Origin: Acidobacteriota bacterium | GTDB taxonomy: Bacteria > Acidobacteriota > UBA890 > WLXD01 | Direction of reading: 5' to 3' | Assembly (NCBI GenBank): GCA_029263295.1 | Contig: JAJCXT010000092.1 | Coordinates: forward strand, 1 to 64,000 | Length of the DNA: 64,000 bases | In this document: piece by piece, positions 50,399 to 58,654 of the stretch | Numbering within the stretch: the stretch's first letter is position 1 | How the letters are laid out: every line of letters starts with the position of its first letter | Position numbers and translations under genes: made by a program | The notes under the pieces: generated by a model | Database searches by the model: none | What the model was told of the DNA's origin: nothing | The model's input: the letters and a program-made list of their open reading frames with translations, nothing else

Positions 50399-52486
50399 CT
50401 AGACGTCTAGAGTCCGCTTCGCCTCACCACCTACGCGACCGCGACGGCAGGCGTCGGTAACCATGAAGTCGGCAGAGTGACGTGACTGCACGTCTACCGC
50501 TTCGGCGAGCGTCGCCGCACAGGAGCCCTGCACACAGTCGACGATCGCCTTGCGCGCGGCCTCGAGCGCCGGATCGCCGGTGGCCAGGCCAGGCACCTCG
50601 GTGGGCACGCCTGAAACAGCACCCTCCTCGAGCGGCCGCCGAACGATCCCATGATCACCATCAGTCGCCAGCGCCCACACGAGCGGCAGACACTCGTCCA
50701 TGATGCCGACAGCATCGACGAGCCAACCGGCAGCTTTCTCGCCACCGACGAAGCGGCCGCTGAGCAACATCTGCATCAGCTTGGCATGCCCCGCGCCATC
50801 CGTGCGACGGAACGGCCAGTGACAGCCTTCCATGCCGGGAACGACGGGTAGTGTGACCTCGGGGAATCCCAGCGTCGCGTCATCGACAGCCACCACGTAG
50901 TGGCAATGGCTCATCAGTTCGAGCATGCCACCGAGACAGCGCTTGCCGTTGATGAAGCCCACCGAAACCACGAACTCGTCATTGAGCCGACGTGCGGTCT
51001 TCGACCAGTCGTTGGAGACCGCGAAGCCGGCATCGGTGTCCTCGAGGGCTGGGAAGAAGTTGCTGGTGTCGGCACCGACGAGCTGCCCCGCGAGGTGGAA
51101 ATCGCCGGTCAGGATGACTCGCTCGATAGCGGCCGCCTTGAGCCAGTCGATAGCGCGATTCAGCTCGGCGTCAACGTCATGGTTGTAGGCCTCGCGACCG
51201 ATGGTCACGACACCGACCGTACCGTCGTGCTCGGCATTGACGTACAGCTGCTGCCACTCGGCCGACTCGATCGCTGCCAGCGTATCGGGGTGCCAGGCGG
51301 CGCCCGCGGCGTCCGGGTGCAGGGCGTGGTACCGCTCCACGGTGGCGATCACCGCTTCGGCCCCGGCAGCGCGCATCATCGCCAGCGTGCCTGAACGGAA
51401 TTGCGCACACTGCTCACCGATGAGGTTCATCATCGCCAGATGCGCACGCTGCTCCTGCAGCATCAAGGTGGTCATCTGAAACATCGGACCGTACAGCCAT
51501 GTGCGCAGTTCGTCGTTTGCGGCGGCCTCCAGTGACCAGTCCACCATCGGGCGGAAGTGGTTGGGCGGATACCAGTTCAATCCGGTGTCCTTGCGCTCAT
51601 CGAGCATTGGCGTGGGCCGGAACACCTCGCCGTAGTTCTCCGCCAGGTGGTGCAGACACGACCAGGTGAGGAAGTCCGCGCCCTTGGCACCGATCGCATC
51701 GTGCGCGCGGAAGGGGTTCGCCCCAATCAGGCGACGCACATGCTTGTCGATCTTCCAGAAAGGCATGTTCGAAGCATCGTGGTAGCGCAGCCCGGCGAGA
51801 GTAACGCCGCAGAACAGCACGTCGAGGACGAACGACCAGTTGTCACTCACCCGCATCGGCTGCAGCCCGAGAGCCCAGAGCATGCGCGTCACATCCGACG
51901 TTTCCTGCTCCACGATCTCGTAGATCTTGTTGATCTCGTGTGGGAAGGCGGGGTGAGCCACGCCAACGCCGAGTTGCTCGCTCGGGAAGCCCGAGGTGAC
52001 CGAGCGGATCTCGATCTCTGGATAACGACCGCGGAAGAGGTCGTAGTGCCCCTTCTTGATCTCGAGGATCTCGGGAATGGCCTCGAGCAGGAAGCGCGGG
52101 TTGTAGCGATCGAGCTCGGTGGGCAACGTGGCGCCGTCGTAGCTGATGCGCACGATGTTCTGCATGATGCCGTCGGCACCGTCGCGGCCGAACGCTCGTA
52201 CCAGGCCGCTGTAGTGCTTGCTGATGCCATCGGGCGCGCTGGGCAGGTCAAGCGCCACGATGGGCACGCCGTAGGGCTGCAGACGCGAGCCCAGCTGCAT
52301 CGCCTTGCCCGAACCGACGATACCGTTGGCGCCGGAAATCACCAGCGCGCCACGCTCGCCGGTCGGGCCGAAGACCGCATCGACGGCCGCATCCGGCGTT
52401 ACCGGCATCGCGCCGTTGGCGAAGATATCTCGCACTGTGCCGAGATCGAGCGTCTCCAACGTTGTCTGACGCATTGTCGTAGTCAT
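50399..52486 (-). CDS. 3-hydroxyacyl-CoA dehydrogenase-like N-terminus fused to enoyl-CoA hydratase/isomerase-like C-terminus
   Basis: N-terminal Rossmann-like ALVISGANGIVGSGKAMQLGSRL; C-terminal crotonase-like ..RCLGGMLELMSHCHYVVAVDDATLGFPEVTLPVVPGMEG. Confidence 0.75.
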   Translation of the reverse strand: MTTTMRQTTLETLDLGTVRDIFANGAMPVTPDAAVDAVFGPTGERGALVISGANGIVGSGKAMQLGSRLQPYGVPIVALDLPSAPDGISKHYSGLVRAFGRDGADGIMQNIVRISYDGATLPTELDRYNPRFLLEAIPEILEIKKGHYDLFRGRYPEIEIRSVTSGFPSEQLGVGVAHPAFPHEINKIYEIVEQETSDVTRMLWALGLQPMRVSDNWSFVLDVLFCGVTLAGLRYHDASNMPFWKIDKHVRRLIGANPFRAHDAIGAKGADFLTWSCLHHLAENYGEVFRPTPMLDERKDTGLNWYPPNHFRPMVDWSLEAAANDELRTWLYGPMFQMTTLMLQEQRAHLAMMNLIGEQCAQFRSGTLAMMRAAGAEAVIATVERYHALHPDAAGAAWHPDTLAAIESAEWQQLYVNAEHDGTVGVVTIGREAYNHDVDAELNRAIDWLKAAAIERVILTGDFHLAGQLVGADTSNFFPALEDTDAGFAVSNDWSKTARRLNDEFVVSVGFINGKRCLGGMLELMSHCHYVVAVDDATLGFPEVTLPVVPGMEGCHWPFRRTDGAGHAKLMQMLLSGRFVGGEKAAGWLVDAVGIMDECLPLVWALATDGDHGIVRRPLEEGAVSGVPTEVPGLATGDPALEAARKAIVDCVQGSCAATLAEAVDVQSRHSADFMVTDACRRGRVGGEAKRTLDV

Positions 52487-52489
52487 CGT

Positions 52490-53671
52490 CTACCCCTCCA
52501 CCTGCAGAATCGCGGCGATGCCCACGTCGCCAGCAGCGCATCCGAACACGAGCACGTAGCCGCCACCAAGATCGACCGCTTCTTCGAGCGCCTCGATCAC
52601 GATGCGCGTGAGCGTCGGCCCCTGCGGGTGGCCCCAGACCAGCGAGCAGCCTGTCTTGTTCATCTCACGCCAGTCGTAGTCGAACACCTTGGCGAAGATG
52701 GCGTCGTTCACCGCGAACGGGTTGTGGTCCTTCACGACCTTCATGTCGGCCATCGTCAGCCCGGTGCGCTGGAGCAGTTTCTTCACGGCCATCGCCGGCG
52801 CCTCGGGCATCATCGCCGGGTTCACCCGCACCTCCGTCTTCGCCACGATCTTGATGTCGATCTCGGGTCGCGGGCTCAGGTCTGCCACCCGATCCTTATG
52901 GGCCACGAGTAGCGTCGCCATGCCGTCGGCCGCGTGCGTCTGCGTTCCTGACGTAACGCAGGTGTCGAGTTCGCGCTGGGCGGCCAGGCCCTCGCGCGTG
53001 AGCATGCGCACGCCCTTGTCAGAATCGATCGTGCCCAGCTTCTTGCCGCTGACGTTGAGGATGTCCAACGGCACCAGCACGCGATCGAGGAACCCCGACT
53101 CCTTGGCCTCGAAGTACTGCTGATAGCGATAGAACGTCAGGTCGTCGACCTCGCGGCGATCCAGCCTGTACTTACGTGCCGCGTTCCCACCAGTGTTGAG
53201 CATCGCCTGCCCTGTGACCGGATCGAAGCCGAAGTTGTCCCAGACGTCCGCGATCGGCACTGTGCGCTGATACGAACGGCGCTCGGGGAAGACACCCACC
53301 GGCGAGTCGCTGGTGCGATCGAAGGTCAGCACGCCGACCACATCGAAGGTGCCATTGTTGACCTCGTTGTTCGCCTGCAGAATCGCTTGCAAGCCCGTCG
53401 CGCACGCCTGTTCCACGTGATATCCGGGAATGCGCTGATCAATCAGACCGGCGAGCAGCGGCGCGGTCCAGAACTTCCAGTGGTACGGCACCGTCGAGCC
53501 GATGACCAGGTATTCGAGTTCGCTCTTCCGAACCCCGCGTAGGCCGAGGATGCGGCCCATCGCCTCGCCGGCGAACTGGCCAATGTTGACCTCGGCCAGC
53601 GCTGATGTCTGCCAGGCAGGAAAGTAGCTACTTCCCCAGGTCCCGTAAGGGATGCGGGCTTCGGACAGCAT
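52490..53671 (-). CDS. Thiolase family acyl-CoA acetyltransferase
   Basis: VEQACATGLQA (nucleophilic Cys), DHNPFAVNDAIF, WGHPQGPT, FGCAAGD. Confidence 0.88.
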   Translation of the reverse strand: MLSEARIPYGTWGSSYFPAWQTSALAEVNIGQFAGEAMGRILGLRGVRKSELEYLVIGSTVPYHWKFWTAPLLAGLIDQRIPGYHVEQACATGLQAILQANNEVNNGTFDVVGVLTFDRTSDSPVGVFPERRSYQRTVPIADVWDNFGFDPVTGQAMLNTGGNAARKYRLDRREVDDLTFYRYQQYFEAKESGFLDRVLVPLDILNVSGKKLGTIDSDKGVRMLTREGLAAQRELDTCVTSGTQTHAADGMATLLVAHKDRVADLSPRPEIDIKIVAKTEVRVNPAMMPEAPAMAVKKLLQRTGLTMADMKVVKDHNPFAVNDAIFAKVFDYDWREMNKTGCSLVWGHPQGPTLTRIVIEALEEAVDLGGGYVLVFGCAAGDVGIAAILQVEG

Positions 53672-53803
53672 GGGTCACCTCGCGTTGCTGCGGCGGCCGC
53701 TGTGGGGCCGCGGAAACTCGTCGGTTGATCCTCCCACACCAAGCCTGGCTCGTTATGCGGGTTCAGCGGCGACAGTGCTCAAACCGGAGAGGATCGTTTT
53801 GGG

Positions 53804-53892
53804 GCGACAAGAATGTCGCTCACGTCGCATACTTGGGGTGTGCCGTCGCGATACCCCGCGAGGCTCACTCGCTCCATAAGCGACGCCACACC
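53804..53892 (+). ncRNA. Putative structured 5' leader of typA
   Basis: GCGACA-AGAA-TGTCGC (53804-53819); GGTGTGCCGTCGC/GCGACGCCACACC (53837-53849/53880-53892, one mismatch) enclosing GCGAG-GCTCA-CTCGC (53858-53872). Confidence 0.45.
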
Positions 53893-53919
53893 TCTGTCTT
53901 TCAATGGCGCAGGCTCCGC

Positions 53920-55749
53920 ATGATCTCCAAGCTCCGCAACATCGCCATCATTGCGCATGTCGACCATGGCAAGACCACGCTGGTCGACGAGATGCTCAAG
54001 CAGTCGGGCACGCTCGATCTCCGGACGGAGGTCCGCGAGCGGATCATGGACTCGAACGACCTCGAGCGTGAGCGTGGCATCACGATTCTGTCCAAGAACA
54101 CGGCCATCCGGTGGAGCGACTACCGCATCAACATCGTGGACACACCGGGGCACGCAGACTTCGGCGGCGAGGTCGAGCGGGTGCTCTCGATGGTCGACTC
54201 TGTGCTGCTGCTCGTCGATGCGGTAGACGGACCGATGCCGCAGACACGCTTCGTCACCCAGAAGGCTTTCAACCACGGCCTGCACCCGATCGTGGTGATC
54301 AACAAGATCGACCGCGAATCCGCACGTCCCGACTGGGTGCTGGATCAGACCTTCGAGCTGTTCGACCGCCTCGGCGCCACCGACGAGCAACTCGATTTCC
54401 CCGTGATCTACACGTCGGCCATCCAGGGCACGGCCACACTCGACTGGCACCAGCCCGGCACGGACCTCGAACCCCTGTTCCAGACCCTGGTCGACCACGT
54501 GCCGCCGCCGGCGGTCGACCCCGATGGTCCGCTGCAGCTGCAGGTCAGTTCGCTCGACTACTCGTCGTACGTCGGTGCCATCGGCGTCGGCCGCATCCAA
54601 CGCGGCACGCTGCGCTGCAACGACAACGTCACGGTAATCGACGCCCAGGGCGAAGCTCGCAAGGAAAAGGTACTGCAGGTACTCGGCTTCCACGGCCTCG
54701 AGCGGATCGAAGTCGAGAGCGCCACTGCTGGCGACATCGTCGCGTTCAGCGGCATCCCGACGCCCCACATCTCAGACACCCTCTGCGACCCGGAACACGT
54801 CGAGGCACTCCCCGCCCTGACCGTCGACGAACCGACGATCCGGATGACGTTCGAGACCAACACGTCGCCGTTCTCGGGACGCGAAGGCAAGTTCGTAACC
54901 AGCCGACAGGTTCGCGAACGCCTCTTCCGCGAGGCACTCACCAACGTAGCGCTGCGGGTGACGGAGACCTCGGAGGCGGAGAAGTTCGAGGTTGCCGGCC
55001 GCGGCGAACTCCACCTGTCGATCTTGCTGGAGACGATGCGCCGCGAAGGCTACGAGGTCGCGGTGTCGCGCCCGCGCGTCGTCTACCGCGAGGTCGATGG
55101 CAAGCGCCACGAACCTTTCGAACAGGTCAGCGTTGATATCGAAGACGTCAATCAGGGCGCCGTCATGGAGGCGCTCGGCGCCCGCGGCGCCGAGCTGAAG
55201 GACATGGTCCCGGACGGCAAGCGACGCGTGCGACTGGACTTCATCATGCCGTCGCGCGGGCTCATCGGCTTCCAGTCGGAATTCCGCACCATGACTTCCG
55301 GCAGCGGCATTCTCGTGCACACGTTCGACCACTACGGCCCGGTGAAGAAGGTCGCACGGGTCCGGCGGCCGAACGGCGCACTCGTCTCGATGGCCCAGGG
55401 CAAGGCCCTCGGATTCGCCATCTTCAACCTGCAGGAGCGCGGGCAGATGATGATCAGCCCCGGCGACGAGGTCTACGAGGGGCAGATTGTGGGCGTCAAT
55501 GCGCGCGACAGAGACCTGGCGGTCAACCCGCTGAAGGGCAAGAAACTGACCAACATGCGCGCCTCGGGCAAGGACGATGCCATCGCCCTGACGACGCCGC
55601 TGAGGTTCGCGCTCGAACAGGCGATGGAGTTCATCGAGGACGACGAACTACTCGAGGTGACGCCCGCGGCCTTGCGGCTGCGCAAGCGCCACCTCAAAGA
55701 AGTAGATCGTCGACGCGCCGCCAAGCAGCGCGAGACTGTCGCCGGCTGA
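53920..55749 (+). CDS. typA: Translational GTPase TypA/BipA
   Basis: [65 protein letters not shown]; conserved start at 53920. Confidence 0.98.
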   Translation: MISKLRNIAIIAHVDHGKTTLVDEMLKQSGTLDLRTEVRERIMDSNDLERERGITILSKNTAIRWSDYRINIVDTPGHADFGGEVERVLSMVDSVLLLVDAVDGPMPQTRFVTQKAFNHGLHPIVVINKIDRESARPDWVLDQTFELFDRLGATDEQLDFPVIYTSAIQGTATLDWHQPGTDLEPLFQTLVDHVPPPAVDPDGPLQLQVSSLDYSSYVGAIGVGRIQRGTLRCNDNVTVIDAQGEARKEKVLQVLGFHGLERIEVESATAGDIVAFSGIPTPHISDTLCDPEHVEALPALTVDEPTIRMTFETNTSPFSGREGKFVTSRQVRERLFREALTNVALRVTETSEAEKFEVAGRGELHLSILLETMRREGYEVAVSRPRVVYREVDGKRHEPFEQVSVDIEDVNQGAVMEALGARGAELKDMVPDGKRRVRLDFIMPSRGLIGFQSEFRTMTSGSGILVHTFDHYGPVKKVARVRRPNGALVSMAQGKALGFAIFNLQERGQMMISPGDEVYEGQIVGVNARDRDLAVNPLKGKKLTNMRASGKDDAIALTTPLRFALEQAMEFIEDDELLEVTPAALRLRKRHLKEVDRRRAAKQRETVAG

Positions 55750-55762
55750 TCCCTCTTCGCTC

Positions 55763-55790
55763 AGATCGTCAGATCGCTAGCTGACGATCT
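55763..55790. terminator. Bidirectional-type hairpin overlapping the FKBP stop codon
   Basis: AGATCGTCAG-ATCGCTAG-CTGACGATCT, perfect 10-bp stem between convergent typA and FKBP genes. Confidence 0.65.
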
Positions 55791-56472
55791 CGAGCAGCTC
55801 GACCTCGAAGATCAGGGTCTCGCCTGGACCGAACGGCGCGCCGGGCGGTGGGGTCATCGCGTAGGCGAGATCCTGCGGGATGTAGAACTTGTAGTGCGAG
55901 CCCACGTTCATCAACTGCAGGCCTTCGGTCCAACCCGAGATCACACGGTTGAGCGGGAACTCGGCGGGCTGTCCCCTGTCGTAGGAAGCGTCGAACGTCT
56001 CGCCGCCCAGCGTGGTGCCGCGATAGTGCACTCGCACGACATTGGTCTCGATCGGCTTCTCGCCGTCCCCCTCGCTGATCACCTCGTACTGCAGGCCGCT
56101 CTCAGTCTCGACGACCTCGGCACGATCGCGGTTGCCCGCGAGGAAAGCGGTACCCGCGGTGATGTTCGCCTCGGTCGCAGCGTTGTTGGCAGCCATCTCG
56201 AGTTCTCCCATCGCGGCCAACCCGGCCTGCATTTCGTCGTCGGTGTACTGCGGATCAGCGTTGCTGATGCCCGCCTGGACACCTGCCAGAAAGGACGCGT
56301 CATCGAGGACTTCACTCTGAGCCTGCCGGCCCATCACCAGACCCCGCGCGTAGCTACCCACGGCAGTTTCGGAATTGGACGAGGTGGTTGCTGCGTCGCC
56401 AGGCGCCGCAGCGTCGCACCCGGCCAGCAGGACAGTTGCGCACACGAGTGCCGCAAGACGTGATGAGTTCAT
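55777..56472 (-). CDS. FKBP-type peptidyl-prolyl isomerase, lipoprotein
   Basis: Lipobox LLAGCDAA; VRVHYRGTTLGGETFDASYDRGQPAEFPLNRVISGWTEGLQLMNVGSHYKFYIPQDLAY. Confidence 0.95.
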   Translation of the reverse strand: MNSSRLAALVCATVLLAGCDAAAPGDAATTSSNSETAVGSYARGLVMGRQAQSEVLDDASFLAGVQAGISNADPQYTDDEMQAGLAAMGELEMAANNAATEANITAGTAFLAGNRDRAEVVETESGLQYEVISEGDGEKPIETNVVRVHYRGTTLGGETFDASYDRGQPAEFPLNRVISGWTEGLQLMNVGSHYKFYIPQDLAYAMTPPPGAPFGPGETLIFEVELLEIVS

Positions 56473-56623
56473 CAGGAACCTCCGAAGGGGGGGGCCGCCG
56501 CGTTCTCTGGAGATTCAGGCGGCAAACCGAAAAGATCGTTGCCTCAAGGTAGCACGGGCGCTGTTGCCGATCTCGCCGCGCCGTCGCAGCTGCAGCGCGG
56601 TCGAGAATCCGGTCGGGGCATGG

Positions 56624-58018
56624 CTACTGGATGTAGCCCAGGGCGCGGAGTTCTTCGACTTCGGCGGGGTCGAGTTGAACCTCTTCGCCCCGCAAGCGAC
56701 GCCGCACGTTGCGTAGGAGCTGGCGCAACTCGTTCGCTGTCTCCGCCGCGGTGGACTCGGACAGAGCTACGAGGTCCATCCGCTCGGCGAAGTCGCGCTG
56801 CAAATCGAAGAGCATCATGCTCTCCGGGTCCGGACCCGTGATGAGCTTGTACGGCCAGCGGATGACTGCCTGGACGTCAGAGCCGTTCACCTCGATCTCT
56901 GCAGCGATCAGTCGCTCTGGGAACGGCTCCATGCCGGCGAGCGGCCCGAGCAACGAAACGCCCGGCAAGCCTGGCGGCGACGGGGCGCCTGCCCACTGCA
57001 GCGCAGTCGGAGTGAAGTCGACCAACGAGACCGGCGCTCGTTCACGCGCGCCTGTGGGGGCAGCACCCCAGACCACGAGCGGAACTCGGATCAACTCGTT
57101 GTAGAGCGTGCCGCCGTGGCCGCGCTCATCATGGTCATGCAGCGATTCGCCGTGGTCAGCGGTCATTACGACGAGGGCCTCGTCCCATATACCGCGGTCA
57201 CGCAGGCCATCAACGAAGCGCCCCACCTGATCGTCCGTGTAGGCGATCTCCTCATCGTAGGCCGCCACGTGAAACTCGAGGTCGCTCTGGCGCTCCGCCT
57301 CGAGGCGGCTCTCGAGCGTGGCCAGCGTGTCGCCATATCGATCCCGGTAGGCCTCCGTGAACTTGCCGCGAAACGGTTCCGGGGCGTCGAAGTGCCGGTG
57401 AGGATCGAACAGGTGCAACATGAAGAAGAAAGGCCGGTCGTCGTTCGCGTCGATCCACGCGAGAGCCCGATCAACACTCTCACCGGCTCGACGACTCTCC
57501 TCGTCGGTGCTGGATACCCAGTCGTAGGTGTCGAAGCCGCGACCGAAGCCGAAACGCGGACTCATGAAACCGACGTTCGCCACGGCGCCGGTTGCGTACC
57601 CGGCGTCCTGTAGCAGTTCGGCCAGCGTCGGCACCTCTTCGCGCAAGCGGCTGAAACGCTGGCGGCCGCCGCGCGTCCGCGCGTATCCTGCCCCGTGCTC
57701 GCGCGGCCATGTCCCGGTCAGCAACGACGTCATCGACGGCAGCGTCCAGGAAGCTGTGGCGAAGGCGTGCTCGAAGACCACGCCCTCGGCGGCCAGAGAA
57801 TCGAGGCGTGGCGACGTCTCGCGCTCGTACCCATAAAGCCCTAGGTGATCGGCCCGCAGAGTATCGATCGCGATCACGATGATCGGCCCACGAGGCGCCA
57901 GGCCCGGTGAGTCGGTTCGGCAGGCTGTCAGGGCTAGCGCCAGTACCAAGGGCAACACGAGAGGCACGCGCGCGCCCGTCCCCGGCGAGAGAATCGATCG
58001 AAATCCGTAAGGCTTCAT
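56624..58018 (-). CDS. Sulfatase-superfamily (alkaline phosphatase fold) lipoprotein lacking CxPxR
   Basis: IIVIAIDTLRADHLGLYGYERETSPRLDSLAAEG..ATASWTLPSMTSLLTG; VMTADHGESLHDH; lipobox ALTAC. Confidence 0.9.
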   Translation of the reverse strand: MKPYGFRSILSPGTGARVPLVLPLVLALALTACRTDSPGLAPRGPIIVIAIDTLRADHLGLYGYERETSPRLDSLAAEGVVFEHAFATASWTLPSMTSLLTGTWPREHGAGYARTRGGRQRFSRLREEVPTLAELLQDAGYATGAVANVGFMSPRFGFGRGFDTYDWVSSTDEESRRAGESVDRALAWIDANDDRPFFFMLHLFDPHRHFDAPEPFRGKFTEAYRDRYGDTLATLESRLEAERQSDLEFHVAAYDEEIAYTDDQVGRFVDGLRDRGIWDEALVVMTADHGESLHDHDERGHGGTLYNELIRVPLVVWGAAPTGARERAPVSLVDFTPTALQWAGAPSPPGLPGVSLLGPLAGMEPFPERLIAAEIEVNGSDVQAVIRWPYKLITGPDPESMMLFDLQRDFAERMDLVALSESTAAETANELRQLLRNVRRRLRGEEVQLDPAEVEELRALGYIQ

Positions 58019-58174
58019 GCAGCCGCCGATTCTCCCCGGCCAGACGCGCAAACGCTAGCGCTCCGACGCAGAAGTCCGCCGCCAGCGCATAGCCAGCGCG
58101 GAAATTCCGAATAAATCAGAGTTTCGTATCCCCAAATGGTTGCCTCGCGCGCCTGGACCGTCTAGCCTCGGCTA

Positions 58175-58618
58175 ATGCTGACAACAGACTCCGCTAAGTA
58201 CGCAGTCCGTGCCCTGGCAAACATGGCATCGCGCGAAGACCTCCTGCGCCCCGTAAGCGCTGCGGAAATCGCGGCCAATGAGGATCTACCTCAGTACTAC
58301 CTGGCCAAGGTGATGCAAGACCTGGTTCGCGCTCGGATACTGAAGTCGACGCGAGGTCGCGGCGGCGGATTCGTCCTTGCCGCAGCACCCGAAGCGACGA
58401 AAGTGATCAAGGTATTGAAGGCGGTCGAGGATATGGAGGCCTTCGAGCATGACTGCATCCTCGGATTGGCCACCTGCTCCGACACCGCGCCCTGCCCGAT
58501 GCACGACATGTGGGGCCCCGTCCGCGCGGATCTTCTCGCGACGCTGCGGTCAATGACCGTCGCTGATCTTGCCGAAGAGATGATGCGCAAGAAAGCGGAT
58601 CACGGCGACGATAAGTAG
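58175..58618 (+). CDS. Rrf2-family Fe-S transcriptional regulator
   Basis: MLTTDSAKYAVRALANMAS..ILKSTRGRGGGFVLA.. and HDCILGLATCSDTAPCPMH three-Cys cluster motif. Confidence 0.94.
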   Translation: MLTTDSAKYAVRALANMASREDLLRPVSAAEIAANEDLPQYYLAKVMQDLVRARILKSTRGRGGGFVLAAAPEATKVIKVLKAVEDMEAFEHDCILGLATCSDTAPCPMHDMWGPVRADLLATLRSMTVADLAEEMMRKKADHGDDK

Positions 58619-58654
58619 CTCGCCCGGTTTGCGCCTACAGCCCGCCGAGTCCAG

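Noticed and set aside
53779-54768. 329-aa minus-strand ORF
   Set aside because: Antisense to typA.
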